Shown here: piece by piece, positions 36,232 to 47,615 of the stretch
Layout of the letters: the number at the start of each line of letters is the position of its first letter
Position numbering within the stretch: the stretch's first letter is position 1
NCBI RefSeq assembly: GCF_038502225.1
Contig: NC_091369.1
Span: forward strand, 15,137,697-15,201,696
Length of the DNA: 64,000 nucleotides
Source of the DNA: Cherax quadricarinatus
Taxonomy: Eukaryota > Arthropoda > Malacostraca > Decapoda > Parastacidae
Direction: 5' to 3'
Notes under the pieces: generated by a model
The model's input: the letters and a program-made list of their open reading frames with translations, nothing else
Databases searched by the model: none
Told to the model about the DNA's origin: nothing
Program-made: the position numbers and the translations under genes

Positions 36232-36845
36232 GATGCTTTCAATTGCTTTTTTTCCCCTTGTTTTCTTGCTTCATATGTTTCCCCTTCGACTTCCTGGAGC
36301 CCATACACAAAGACTGACCTCACCCTTTCATTCTCCCACTGCATATCCCTGTGTATCCCCTCATTTAATTTGGTTTCCTCCACTGCAGCTTTCCTTTCAT
36401 CAGTTTCACTGGCTAATGTACTTGGGCTCAGTGGCCTGTCATTTTCCCTTCTCGGCTTTCCTTGGGCTCTGTTGTTGTCTGTTAGGGCCTCCACATAAAG
36501 CTTAGCTCTTTCATTTGCTACAGTCTCCTCTGATAGAGCTTCTCCATGCAGTTGTGCCCCTTCTTTCCCTGTGGTCCCCTTATTTGTGGCTGAGGTAGCA
36601 GTCTCTGTTGTCAATCCCAAAATGTTCTTTAGTTCTTTAGGCTGTTTCAGATTTTTCAATTCCTCTTCTAAACTCTGTATCCTAGCTTCTGCTGCTTTGA
36701 CATGCACCTCCCACTTCCTGCTTTCCATATATATCCTTTCTTCCATTCTCATGCTAAGTTCTTCTAGTTTCTTTTCCCATTCATGATCCCTTTTTATGAG
36801 CTCTGCTGCCCAATCTTCCCTTGCAGTTTCCTCCTCCTGTCCCTT
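36228..36845 (-). pseudogene. LINE ORF1, N-terminal coiled-coil part
   Basis: The open frame extends from about 36,840 to 36,228; the first ATG is at 36,750-36,752, but the frame is open and similar in character upstream, so the start is not fixed. It is rich in Glu, Lys and Arg, with heptad-like segments (EERIYMESRKWEVHVKAAEA, then IQSLEEELKNLKQ), followed by a low-complexity linker. It ends in RSVFVYGLQEVEGET, the entry to the RNA-binding domain. A stop or frameshift at 36,228 separates it from the C-terminal part. Coiled coils in LINE ORF1 proteins drive trimerisation. Confidence 0.65.
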
Positions 36846-36899
36846 GGTTTTTCATGTTGCTCTCTGGCAACCCACTTTTGTTTTATCCTGATTGCCTCA

Positions 36900-37121
36900 G
36901 AGTGGGAAACCTATGTAGTTCTGTATGTTAGGTTAGTAGTGTGTATGTCAGAGTGTGGGGAGGGGGGAAGTAGTGGAGGAACTGTTGCTATGTGGGAGCG
37001 GAGTGGGGAGGGTGGGGAGGGTTTAGGGTGAACGGGGGAGGGGAGGGTGATCGAGGGAGGGGAGGGATCAGGGGAAGTAGTGAGATGTCGGTGGTGAGGG
37101 GGGGAGTGTATGTGTGTGTGG

Positions 37122-37213
<92 letters not shown>

Positions 37214-37215
37214 TT
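36900..37215 (+). repeat. G-rich tract and (GT)n microsatellite
   Basis: 36,955-37,105 is G-rich with ggggagg words; 37,118-37,212 is an almost pure (GT)n of about 47 repeats. It separates the LINE 5' end from the dispersed repeat copy B. Confidence 0.9.
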
Positions 37216-37590
37216 CTGAATGCTTTCTCTTGAGAAATGATGACCTGAAAAATAAAAATTGACTTATTTAATTTATAAATATTTATTTCTACATTTATTT
37301 CTTACAAGTCAGCCTTTCGTAAGAAAACTTACAAGTGTCTTCCTTGTTATATACAAGTTTTATACAAGTTCTGCTCGACTGATACTTCTTTACTTCTTCA
37401 TTAAGAATATCTTGAAAATACTGTATAACAGCATTCTCTGAGTTGATTCAGGATTATATTAGAATAGTGTACTCAAGAACTTTTATTTTGTGAACATATG
37501 TGTGAGTAGCAAAATGTTTGGATTTTATTATACTATACGTGTGTCGGGGAATTTGTTTACATGTTGGAGACAGACAAAAGGAAAATGTTT
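37216..37590 (+). repeat. Dispersed repeat, copy B (pair with 26,360-26,735)
   Basis: This is a diverged copy of the repeat at 26,360-26,735 with the same order of landmarks (gaatgctttctctt, tgatacttctttac, cttgaaaatactgtataaca, gattcaggattatattagaa). It follows a (GT)n tract as copy A does and is followed by another (GT)n at 37,628-37,675. Confidence 0.6.
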
Positions 37591-37626
37591 GTTGTTATTA
37601 TCGTGTTCATTGTGAGTGTCATGTTC

Positions 37627-37677
<51 letters not shown>

Positions 37678-37719
37678 TCTCTCTCTCTCTGTGAGCACTT
37701 GTAAACCTTCCCGTTCTAT

Positions 37720-37826
37720 GTTAACACGTCGGTCTGGAGTTTTGTTACTCTCTGATCGCGGGTTCTAACCCCGCCCGTGGTATGGTTTGTTTGCAGTCGT
37801 GTCATTACGATTTCGTGGGTTATGAG
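37720..37826 (+). repeat. tRNA-derived SINE fragment
   Basis: It contains a B-box-like ggttctaacccc and the family tail atggtttgtttgcagtcgtg. The A-box half is missing, so it is 5' truncated. 37,827-38,150 shows nothing further. Confidence 0.6.
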
Positions 37827-38151
37827 ACAAATAACAAGAAAAAAAGATAATTGTTAACAATTAATTACAGTCTCTATGTATAAAACTTTTAAGTTTACTC
37901 ATGGACACTAATCAATACCTCAAACATTACTTCACAAATACACTTACACAGCCAAATAATCGAAACAATTAAAAATATGGATTTAATATGCAATATAATT
38001 AGATGTCTGAAATTTCCACTGAGCGGCCAATACTTGGTGGGCTAAGTGGGTGAGTGACGTCTCTCATTTAGATAGTCTACGGTCGCGGTTCTTCAGGTGG
38101 ATGTATTTACTGGGAGCAGATTTCTGCGTATCGTCTCTTGTAATAAGCTCT

Positions 38152-39650
38152 ACTTGTTTTTGTTGTGTTGTAGTCTTGTCCTTCTGTTGTCTTGTCCTTC
38201 TGTTGTTTTCTTGTCCTTCTGTTGTTGCCTGGTCCTTCTGATGTCCTGTCCTGTCCTTGTGTTGTTGTCGTTGTCTGGTCCTCATGGTGAATACCTGAGG
38301 GAACAAGGATGGACACCTGAGGGCATGGACCTGAGGGAGCTATTTATAACATAATGATCTTCCTTTCAGAACTTCAAGAACCTCAAGACCTTCAAGAACA
38401 TCAAGAACATCAAGAACATTAAGAACATTCAAGAACATCAAGAACATCAAGAACATTTAAGAACATCAAAATCTTCAAGAACATCAAGAACATCAAGACC
38501 ATCAAGAACATCAAGACCATCAAGATCAAGACAATCAAGAACATCAAGACAATCAAGAACTTCAAAAACATTGAGACATTCAAGAACTTTAAACCACCAG
38601 TTCATAACCCTCACCACCAATCCATCACTACCAGTCCATCACTACCAGCTCGCCATCAGCCCTTCACCCTCACCACCAGTCCATCACCACCAGTCTGCCA
38701 TCGGTCCTTCACCCTCACCACCATTCCATCACCCTCACCTCCATTCAATGACCCTCACCTACATTCCATCACCCTCACCACCAGTCCATCACCCTCACCA
38801 CCAGTCCATCACCCTCACCCTCACCACCAGTCTATCACCCTCAAATCCAGTCCACGAACCTCATCATAAATCCTCGACCTTAATACTTGTTTTTGTTGTG
38901 TTGTAGTCTTGTCCTTCTGTTATCTTGTCCTTCTGTTGTTTTGTCCTTCTGTTGTTGTCTTGTCCTTCTGTTGTTGCCTGGTCCTTCTGATGTCCTGACC
39001 TGTCCTTGTGTTGTTGTCGTTGTCTGGTCCTCATGTTGTGTTGTCATATACTTGTGTTGTTGTCTAGGGTAGGACTGCTGACCTCAGGGAAGTGGTGAAT
39101 GGTGAATACCTGAGGGAACAAGGATGGACACATGAGGGCATGGACCTGAGGGAGCTATTTATAACATAATGATCTTCCTTTCAGAACTTCAAGAACCTCA
39201 AGACCTTCAAGAACATCAAGAACATCAAGAACATTAAGAACATTAAGAACTTCAAGAACATCAAGAACTTCAAGAACATCAAGACCTTCAAGAACATCAA
39301 GAACATCAAGACCATCAAGAACATCAAGAACATCAAGACAATCAAGAACTTCAAGAACATCAAGAACTTCAAGAACATTGAGACATTCAAGAACTTTAAA
39401 ACCACCAGTTCATAACCCTCACCACCAATTCATCACTACCAGTCCATCACTACCAGCTCGCCATCAGCCCTTCACCCTCACCACCATTCCATCACCCTCA
39501 CAACCAGTCCAAGACCCTCACCAAAAATCCACCACCCTCACCACCAGCCCATCACCCTCACCACCAGCCCATCACCATCACCCTCACCACTAGTCTATCA
39601 CCCTCAAATCCAGTCCACGAACCTCATCATAAATCCTCGACCTTAACCAC
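38152..39650 (+). repeat. 733-bp tandem duplication with internal 9-bp and 20-bp repeats
   Basis: The block starting acttgtttttgttgtgttgt at 38,152 recurs at 38,885, so the period is about 733. Each copy holds ccttctgttgt repeats, then an array of caagaacat 9-mers (38,366-38,580 and 39,183-39,400). Then come ccatcaccctcaccaccagt repeats (38,590-38,880 and 39,405-39,650). Internal arrays differ in length between the copies. The leucine-, threonine- or proline-rich frames are by-products. 39,660-39,930 shows nothing recognisable. Confidence 0.8.
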
Positions 39651-39934
39651 CAGCCCATGACCTTCACTACCAGTCCATCATTTTTGAACCAGTGTTATTT
39701 TAGCTCTAACCATTGGGCCATCAATTTTACGAACATCATTTACCCAGCAGCACAGGGCATGTTTCACGATGCGAGGATATTCGTGGCTGTGGTAAGCTCA
39801 GAACTAATTTCATTCTACTCCCGTTTGAAATACCAGCCATCACGAGCAGTCCTCATGTTAATGCTTCCACGAACAAATGATTTTTAAGCAATTAATAAAC
39901 TCTGGCTACCCGGGGATCTGTGTGCCGCTCTAGA

Positions 39935-40000
39935 TATGATAAATCTAGGCCTTTCGTGTTGCAATCAGCACACATCAGGAGCTTGCAATGTTACAGAAAT
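39935..40000 (-). repeat. HHL-3 fragment
   Basis: On the minus strand gcaagctcctgatg, then gattgcaacacgaaaggcct, matches the HHL-3 arm at 43,101-43,163. The base A9 of the core is missing here and stem I is not complementary, so this copy should not fold as a hammerhead, although residue 17 is A. Confidence 0.5.
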
Positions 40001-40282
40001 AGCATAGGAAATGCAGGATGGTACGTTTATGTGAAGGGCTCTCCGAAAGGTAACGGGATTCGGCGGCGAGAAAGGTGCCGAGTGCCAGAGAAAGGTGCAG
40101 TGCCAGAGAAAGCATAGAACATAGAAACTTTCAACAATAATCATCTTAACCCACTTGGAAAGTGTGGTAAAGTCTGTGAAAATAATCTGCTGAGTATAAT
40201 TTAGATGAAACGAAGTGTGTTAACAGGAATGACCAGATTCTGAGAAAAGAAAATACTGTGCTTTCAAAATAGGATAAAATGT

Positions 40283-40366
40283 AACATAATTGCAAACAAA
40301 CCATACCACGGTCTGGAGTTTTGAAAACCCTCTGATCATGGGTTCAAAACCCACACGTGGTATGTT
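40283..40366. repeat. tRNA-derived SINE fragment, inverted pair
   Basis: A short minus-strand tail (ttgcaaacaaaccatacca) is joined to a plus-strand anticodon-arm and B-box-like segment (gggttcaaaaccc) ending cgtggtatg. The head-to-head layout resembles 16,972-17,125. An A run at 40,540-40,557 follows. Confidence 0.5.
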
Positions 40367-40602
40367 CTTTTTTTTCATATATCACACAACTTCTACTCTA
40401 AGCTGGCAGTTATGGTCCGTGCAGTTTTCTGTTAATGTCTCGTAAAGGACAACTTTTTAGGAAAAATACGTAGAGATGCAGTAGTTGAACGAAAAATTCT
40501 ATATTTGAGTTGAGAGAAATAAACAAAATTTTTCTATAAAAAAAAAAAAAAAAAAAATTAGGTGTCACTGAAAAAAAAAATTGTGGGTTCGATAAATTTA
40601 TA

Positions 40603-40998
40603 ATGTTTGACTATGGCATCAGTAAGAATTTTTTTTATATTGCTAAAAGTCTTCAGCTGAGGGAGAAACTGTTAAAGGTGATATCCACAACTTCAGACGT
40701 GAGAGTGAAATCCGAAAAAACTGTATTTTTCAGTTTTCAAAGAAAGTGGGCAACACTGAAACACAGAAAATTTGCAGACGTGAATACATTAGAGAACAAT
40801 ATTGCCAGACATTTAAAAAAAAAGCGAAAGACTCAAAATAGGGACGAATCCTGCTCAGGGAACCAGAAGCCACGCCCAGAGGTGTTCTTGACGTCGCAAA
40901 ATGAGTTGGCCAATGGAAAGCCAAGAATGTCTTGTCGACAGTGCATAATATATAAGGTGTTTAATACACTATATACTTCAAAAAAATATTCTTATTAA
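40603..40998 (+). CDS. Unrecognised 131-codon open frame
   Basis: This is the only mid-length frame in the window that is neither repetitive nor clearly from a known element. It is basic (KHRK, LKKKRK near the centre), has no visible signal peptide or membrane segment, and ends in a region without motif. I do not recognise a family. It may be a chance frame or an internal piece of an unknown transposable element. Neighbouring DNA (40,370-40,600) is A/T-rich and non-coding. Confidence 0.2.
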   Translation: MFDYGISKNFFYIAKSLQLREKLLKVISTTSDVRVKSEKTVFFSFQRKWATLKHRKFADVNTLENNIARHLKKKRKTQNRDESCSGNQKPRPEVFLTSQNELANGKPRMSCRQCIIYKVFNTLYTSKKYSY

Positions 40999-40999
40999 A

Positions 41000-42689
41000 A
41001 TTTAAAAACAGTCATCTAGATACGAATGTCATTCAAATATATTTTAACAGGCCAAGTTGAATATGCTAAGCCTTATCTTGCAATGTGCTTATTTATATTT
41101 TAACTTAATCATGTGTTTAACTCCCATAACAAGAGAGACATTGGAAGGGCAGTCAGACCAAGCAATTACGTACATGTTTGGAGACGCTAAGAGGCTCGGG
41201 TGGACTATCGAAGAATTCGGTGATTGGGTTACGACTTAATAGCGTACAGTGTCGCGATTAGGTGTTGAATCGATATCCCTTTAAGGTCGTGACATTGACG
41301 AGTGTGCGTCACTAAAAGAGTCAATCTCTGCAGTGTGCGTGTCTAACCAGAGTAAGTTCCAAAATTGCCACAAACTCTTAAAGTTGTGTGCTATTATTTC
41401 CACCTTGCGATAGATGATTTAACACCTAGCACATTTAAGGTGCTCAAGTGTAAAGGATAAGTGAAGGCATATAGTAAATAACTGAAACTAAGGTTTCTAT
41501 ACCTTGGAGGTTTGATACATATGGATGACGGATACAGTAAGTACAGTTAAACTGTATATATTTGTAGGAAACTTATTTCGAGTTTAATTATTCTGAAAAA
41601 CTAAGACTTCAGTGGAGGCAGTTAAGGGCAACATTCATACCCCAAGCATCAAGAAAAGTGCCCATTAACTTATTTAGATAGAGCTCAATAATTTATAATT
41701 AGGTCTGTAGCCTTGTACGTAGTACAAACCCGTTCTTTGATGGATTATTGATCAGTGGACAATATTAATCAAAGAATGTTCAGCTTATTAAAATGTTATG
41801 AGGTTATTAGGCTGCATAAAACCTGTACATTACCTGTCAAGGATACTCTCATCAGAGTATATGCTCTGAGAGACGTACAGCCTCTCGGTAGGTATATATG
41901 AAAGATTCGGTAATAGGGTTTAAAACCAATCGACAACACGAGGGTCATTAAGGCAGCATGTAATCTGTTCACACTTAGTCAAGAACTCTTTAATCTCTAA
42001 CATAAGGATTTAAATAAACTCAGAGTATAAACGCAGAGACAAACCTACTGAGGTACATAGTTGGAAAACTAGAATTTAAACCTATCGACTACTCAAACGG
42101 TCATGAAAGCTGAAGATCTCCTGTTCACTAAACAGACAAAAGCACTTAAAAGCTTAAAATAGAGCGTGAAGCAAACTTTCCTTTTATACTCACAAATATA
42201 TATCTCTTAGTGCTGTATATACTAGTTTGAAGCCTAACGACTACACGATGATCAGTAAGTCTGAATATTACCTGTTATCCATCATTCTACAATGCTTTTA
42301 ATCACTAAAATTAGAAATAAACTCGGTATATAAAAGATGAGACATACAAAACTCGGTAAATATATCCTATTGTATATACTGGAACTTTGTAGCATGGTAC
42401 TAGGTTCATTATGAAACAATAACCAAATATTTACGTGTAAATAAACCATATACTGGCCACTCAATATATCTACATTAATTCTCAGTGTCAATATTTTTCC
42501 AAGAATTGAACCATAAAGTAAATATATTTCCTGCCAGATATTCATGACTCAATATTTCTATTGCTGAATATCTAGTCAAATAGTAGTTAAAAATATAGCA
42601 CCTTGGGAATTTATGAGTGTACATTGAACCAAGAATTATTGAGAGGGAAGGAATTCGTATGCTAGTGAATAATTCCCGCGATGGTTGTT
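41000..42689. other. No recognisable feature
   Basis: I read both strands of this 1.7-kb stretch and found no frame with family motifs, no tandem array and no tRNA-like segment. Short inverted words such as gtatactctcatcagagtatat near 41,850 occur but lack the rest of a hammerhead-like module. Confidence 0.5.
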
Positions 42690-42936
42690 CACCACCAAGT
42701 AGCCACCTATGACTGGAGGCTCTAAATACGCCGCTGTGTATACATGTACACACCACCAAGTAGCCACCTATGACTGGAGGCTCTAAATACGCCGCTGTAT
42801 ATACATGTACACACCACCAAGTAGCCACCTATGACTGGAGGCTCTAAATACGCCGCTGTATATACATGTACACACCACCAAGTAGCCACCTATGACTGGA
42901 GGCTCTAAATACGCCGCTGTATATACATGTACACAC
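42690..42936 (+). repeat. 61-bp tandem repeat, four copies
   Basis: The unit accaccaagtagccacctat, then gactggaggctctaaatacg and ccgctgtatatacatgtacac, has period 61 (agccacc at 42,701, 42,762, 42,823 and 42,884). Copies are almost identical, which suggests recent expansion. Confidence 0.9.
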
Positions 42937-43094
42937 GTCTCTAGACTCTCACTAGAAGACATTTTTACTTACTTTTCCAAGGCTATGGGACTCCTTATAT
43001 TGCACCAGAGGTAGGCCCTTTATATAATATATATATTATATATAAAGCAAATATCGCAAACCAAGCGATACAGGATGCAACACAACCACAGGGG

Positions 43095-43280
43095 GAGTAG
43101 AATGATAGCTCCAGGCCTTTCGTGTTGCAATCTACACATCATCAGGAGCTTGCAAAATTGCAGTAAAGGCGGTCCTCTGGGAACGTTATTACTTGGACAC
43201 TCCCTCTTTTCTGCAATTTTGCAAGCTCCAAATAATGTGTTGATTGCAACACGATAGGTCTAGAGCTATCATTGTACTCC
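43095..43280. mobile_element. HHL-3 palindromic element
   Basis: Two inverted arms, about 43,101-43,163 and 43,211-43,273, share aatgatagct at the ends and ttgcaagctc in the inner part, around a spacer of about 50 bp. The minus-strand arm has an intact hammerhead-like core; the plus-strand arm has a degraded core (CAAATAA) but retains the stem I pairing. No clear target duplication was found. It abuts a (TA)n tract at 43,288. Confidence 0.55.
43107..43150 (-). ncRNA. Hammerhead-like module HHL-3 with canonical CUGAUGA core
   Basis: Minus strand: stem I AGCUC at 43,146-43,150 pairs with GAGCU at 43,107-43,111; core CUGAUGA at 43,139-43,145; extra U at 43,138; stem II GUGU/ACAC at 43,134-43,137 and 43,122-43,125; GAA at 43,119-43,121; palindrome AGGCCU at 43,113-43,118; residue 17 = G at 43,112. 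G at residue 17 is not accepted by known hammerheads, so this copy is probably inactive. The related copies near 39,941 and 43,261 have A at that position. Confidence 0.5.
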
Positions 43281-43287
43281 GCAATGG

Positions 43288-43289
43288 TG

Positions 43290-43378
<89 letters not shown>

Positions 43379-43504
43379 CACAAATAACCCGCACATAAAA
43401 GAGAGAAGCTTACGACGACGTTTCGGTCCGACTTGGACTATTGACAAAGTCACACAAACCAGAAGTGGAGTAGGACGGCTATATATAAGCAGGAAGAGGT
43501 GATG

Positions 43505-43540
<36 letters not shown>

Positions 43541-44009
43541 CAAGAATGGTATATAATGCCCTCAGTGGGCACCTAGCTCTCTTGCAGTGCTCCCCTTCCT
43601 TTGTATTTGACTGCCTCGTCCTCCTTATTTCCCACTTCTACCACTACCACTACCTCTACTACTACTACTACTACTACAACTACTGATGAAATTATTCACA
43701 TGTGCGACGTCTGGTTGTCTTTGTTGTGGACGTTTCGCCATCCAGTGGCTGGCTGGATGGCGAAACGTCTACGATAGGGATGCCCGGGTGTTGCGCATGT
43801 GTCTTAATTTCATCTTGTCGGTATTATATACCATTCTTGTACTACTACTACTACCATCACCTCTTCCTGCCTATATATAGCCGTCCTACTCCATTTCTGG
43901 TTAGTGTGACTTTGTCAATAGTCCAAGTCGGACCGAAACGTCGTCGTAAGCTTCTCTATGTGCGGGTTATTTGTGTATCGTTCCAGTCACGGTATTGTGC
44001 CTTTTTTTG

Positions 44010-44100
<91 letters not shown>
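43288..44100. mobile_element. 599-bp nested palindrome (HHL-5 arms around an HHL-1 pair) between (TA)n tracts
   Basis: Outer arms 43,378-43,450 and 43,905-43,976 are inverted copies of the HHL-5 unit (acacaaataacccgcacat at the outside). Inside are inverted gtagtagtag and ggtatataat segments. At the centre (43,686-43,812) lies a head-to-head HHL-1 pair meeting near 43,749 (catccagtgg and ctggatgg), truncated so that neither copy keeps the UGAU core. (TA)n lies at 43,288-43,377 and 44,011-44,100. The whole could extrude as a long hairpin. It has no coding capacity. Confidence 0.65.
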
Positions 44101-44104
<4 letters not shown>

Positions 44105-44439
44105 AATGTGTGCAGTGGTGCGGACATTTTTCCAGCGAGTCCCAGCAGTGATTAGTGTCAAGGCAAACGCTAACACATTTATAACATTTCACATCGGACG
44201 AGTTTAAATGAATTTTTAATCGGGATACTCTTGAAGCGGTTGGCTTAATTGGAAACATTCAGTACCTTATTTAGTTCCTTTCTATTCATGATAGCGAAAT
44301 ATACTGGTGATTAAATTATATCTCAAGAAAATGTTTTGGGAAGCCTGGCTACACGAGTCCAGGCTTACGTCTCTCTAATAGCGGAGGGAGTATGGAGCCT
44401 CCACCATTCCCTGCGTAGAATGACCCAACATGGTTCAAT

Positions 44440-44440
44440 A

Positions 44441-44497
<57 letters not shown>

Positions 44498-44876
44498 GTG
44501 CCGAATATGTAAAACTGGTCAATTAGCAAGAACTCATTTAAAATTAAGTCCTTTCTGAAATTTTCTCTTACTCGTTTAAAGATATATTTTTTTCATTAAT
44601 GTTAATGTAAAAATATTTAATTTTGCACCAAAAGAATCTTAGAAAACTTACCTAACCTTATTATAACAAGAACAATTTATTTTAGCCTAACCCAACTAAA
44701 TATATTTTAAATACGTTTACAATAATTTAGTACTAAACAAACAATCAAATATATTTTTTCGTTAGGTTCAGAATGAATTTGGCGAAATTGTTGCATACAC
44801 AAATTTTCACTTGTCCTATATGGCAAGATGAGCGTTGCTATTTAAGCCAAGATCGCAAGTTCTGCCTATTTAGCAC

Positions 44877-44948
<72 letters not shown>
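44440..44948 (+). mobile_element. (TA)n-flanked inverted-repeat element, copy 3
   Basis: The core 44,495-44,879 starts gtcgtgccgaata and ends tatttagcacgac, one mismatch in the terminal inverted repeat. It is enclosed by (TA)n on both sides and closely follows the sequence of copies 1 and 2. At 385 bp it is the longest copy; copies 1 and 2 each lack a short internal segment. 44,101-44,440 shows nothing recognisable. Confidence 0.7.
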
Positions 44949-44950
<2 letters not shown>

Positions 44951-45189
44951 CCTGGTCATCAGGGCTTTCTAGTAATGCAATTTTTTTTGTATGCTTTATG
45001 TATACTCTGTATAATATGAATTATCTTTATAATATTTGATTATTCAGTATGGTTTAACTCACTCATTATATTTCTGTTTATGAGATATTTTATTTAACTG
45101 TTTATTAATATATGTTCCATATTTCCTTTACGGTTGTCACATATAACATGAAATTAACTTTAACATATCTTTGCAATTAGTTAAAGTCA

Positions 45190-45570
45190 GCTGTCCCAGG
45201 TACAGATACACAAAGGTTCGCTAGGACGGGTCGTGGCTCTGGTCTTCTCCATGCGAAGTCCCGCCAGCAGCTTACCAGTAACTTGGTTTTTTCATTATTT
45301 TAATTTGGGCATCAAAATGGGCACTCATTGTCAGTTGTATATTATGATCACTGTTTCACGGAGCTGGATAGCTTCCCAGGAATTATTAAGATTATCCACT
45401 CTAGTGAGGACGATGCCAGTTAGGTTACTACAACGTGTTTGGTATGATATAACTTGGTGAAGACGTTATCTAGGATAATTAATATTTTTGTTTCGTTATC
45501 TGTCAGGTTCTTACCGTTGAAATTAGTATTATTTCAGTCTCCTTTTGTAATTTCAACTGCTTCTAATTAT
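45190..45570 (-). pseudogene. Possible LINE endonuclease trace
   Basis: In one minus-strand frame, heavily interrupted by stops, there is a SDHNIQLTM-like segment that resembles the SDH motif at the end of LINE endonucleases. Support is weak. It may be chance; nothing else in 44,950-45,770 is recognisable apart from (CT)n at 45,777-45,826. Confidence 0.2.
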
Positions 45571-45770
45571 GGACTTTAGTTCGTTTCATAAGGCTACATA
45601 ATTTTCCACCCTCTGTTTGGGCAGTCTGTAGGGAGAGAGGGAGTCAGTGTGTTAATGTTTGCCTAGCCCACCTTTCCTTTCTTTGTCCCCTATAGAGGTA
45701 GAAAGACTGAAAATTCCAGAGATAAAACACACCTGGTCTCTCTGTCTCTTTCTCTTACCTTCTCTCTTTT

Positions 45771-45828
<58 letters not shown>

Positions 45829-46789
45829 GGGTATGACGAAATTAAGGCAATTTGTATGAACAAAAAAAAAAAAAAAGGCAATGTAGGTTGATGACTTTAT
45901 GTGACTAACATAAACTGGAGCACTCTGTCAGGGCCCCAGGAGGCCGCCACACTCATCAACATAATTGGGAACAATTTTCTAACTCAAATGACAGTTCAGC
46001 TGCTCGGGGCAGCGATATTTTGAGTATCCTGACTACAGACTGCCACCTTGTACAGTTATTTTAGTGATCACATCTTCCAAGTAAACTTTGAGATTTAAAA
46101 CTGTGATATTACCCTTTAACAGAACAGCTGATAAGATGCGCTGAAATACCAGTAATGTTAACTAAATCTAACTACTAACTACAGTTAATATTGAGGAAAT
46201 TTGGAGCAGATAATTTACAATTTCAAACTATCATAAAGGATAATAAAGAAAAATAAAACGAGAAAGGATGAAATAAACCCCAGACTGGATGATGAGACGA
46301 TTAGTTGAGATCATCGGAGCAAATCCTACAGCATGTAATGTAAATTTCAACGGAGTTGAAACCATAAAGATACTGTTAGAGAACGCCAAATCAAAAACAG
46401 AAATACCTAACAGGAGATGGAATGAGGAAATGTACAAAAGAAGAGCTGCTACAAAAGTAATCTTCAAATATGTGAGGGAGAAAAACAAAAGGTAATTTAC
46501 CTTAACGTCAGATTAATGTCAGATTAATTAACAATATCAGAGATATAGCGTCAGTGCTCAATTCATCCCTCGGGTCCGTATTTACATCAATACTGGACAC
46601 CAACGTCCCCAAATCGTTAAACTGTTTTCAGAGCTTGACACTAACAAAATAAGCATCATCGAAATTACCAGCCATTACATAATAAAACACTGAGTATTAA
46701 TGAATCAAGCGAACCGGATGGAATACCTGGAATACTCATTAATAGGAATATATAACAAATTAGAACAAAGGTTCCAACAAACAGAACTA

Positions 46790-46958
46790 GCATCATATTG
46801 GAAATGGTATAAAATACCGACACAATAGAAAAATAAACGCATAAGCAGTATAATGTGATCCTTTATTGAGAACGTATCGCCCACAATGTGTGCGAAACGT
46901 TGTCAATAAAGGATCACATAATACTGCTTATACATTTATTTTTCCATGGCATCATATT
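46790..46958. mobile_element. 149-bp palindromic HHL-type insertion with 10-bp target-site duplication
   Basis: gcatcatatt lies at 46,790-46,799 and 46,949-46,958 and bounds the insert. The arms gcataagcagtataatgtga, tcctttattga and their complement meet near 46,892. The right arm reads gtgcgaaacgttgtcaataaagg, the shared GAAACGT plus CAATAAA signature. The upstream core is deleted, so no hammerhead can form. ggtataaaatacc at the left end is also found at the ends of the HHL-1 elements. Confidence 0.65.
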
Positions 46959-46959
46959 A

Positions 46960-47170
46960 TTGAGGGTATACAATGCCGAGACTTTGATGAGTTAGACACA
47001 TGTACAATACTTGGGTAAAATTTTTTGCCGAAATATTTCAATTACACATCTGGCTTCTTCGCTCGAATATAGTGGAATATAACATTGGGAACTGTAGAAG
47101 CAGTTATGTGGTTATCATTCCCTCAACCTTGGTAGGTGGTGGTCAGTCCCTCAGATTTAAAGCAGATCTG
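46960..47170 (-). repeat. Old diverged HHL-1 terminal-repeat copy
   Basis: gtatacaatgccgagactttgatgagttagacacatgtacaa-type words follow the order of the HHL-1 arm at 59,832-59,890 and the unit at 33,513, with heavy divergence. A tcagtccctcag match to the unit interior lies near 47,145. Boundaries are approximate. Confidence 0.35.
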
Positions 47171-47615
47171 ACTATTATTAAGGAACCAAAAAATAACATG
47201 ATAGCAGGATATCAATACGATTTTTCAGTAAATGATCACGGCTGACTTACTTGAATTACATACAGAATTATATACAGAAATTATATCCAGAAAAACTGGG
47301 ATGGAATTATCCTAAGTGATTTTTTATATATAGCTTTCCAAAAGGACTTTGGCAGAGTTACCCCTCGAAGAGTTACGACCGAAATTAAAGTTCATTGTAA
47401 ACGAGACGAACTTCGTCCCTGGATGTGACTGGCTCACAGACAGGAAACAGAAAGAGGTTCTCACAGGAGAGGTTTTCAGGTGGCTTCCCGTAAAGAGTGG
47501 AGTTCTACAGGAATCAGCTCTTGATTGAATCCTCTTTGAAATGTACATCTAAGAGAGTAAAATTGAGAATGACATCAAACTTTGAAAAAATACAGAATCC
47601 AAAGTTAAATGTATG

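Noticed and set aside
41840..41885. ctgatgagagtatcc on the minus strand as another hammerhead core
   Set aside because: No GAAA follows at a suitable distance; the match is part of a small palindrome.
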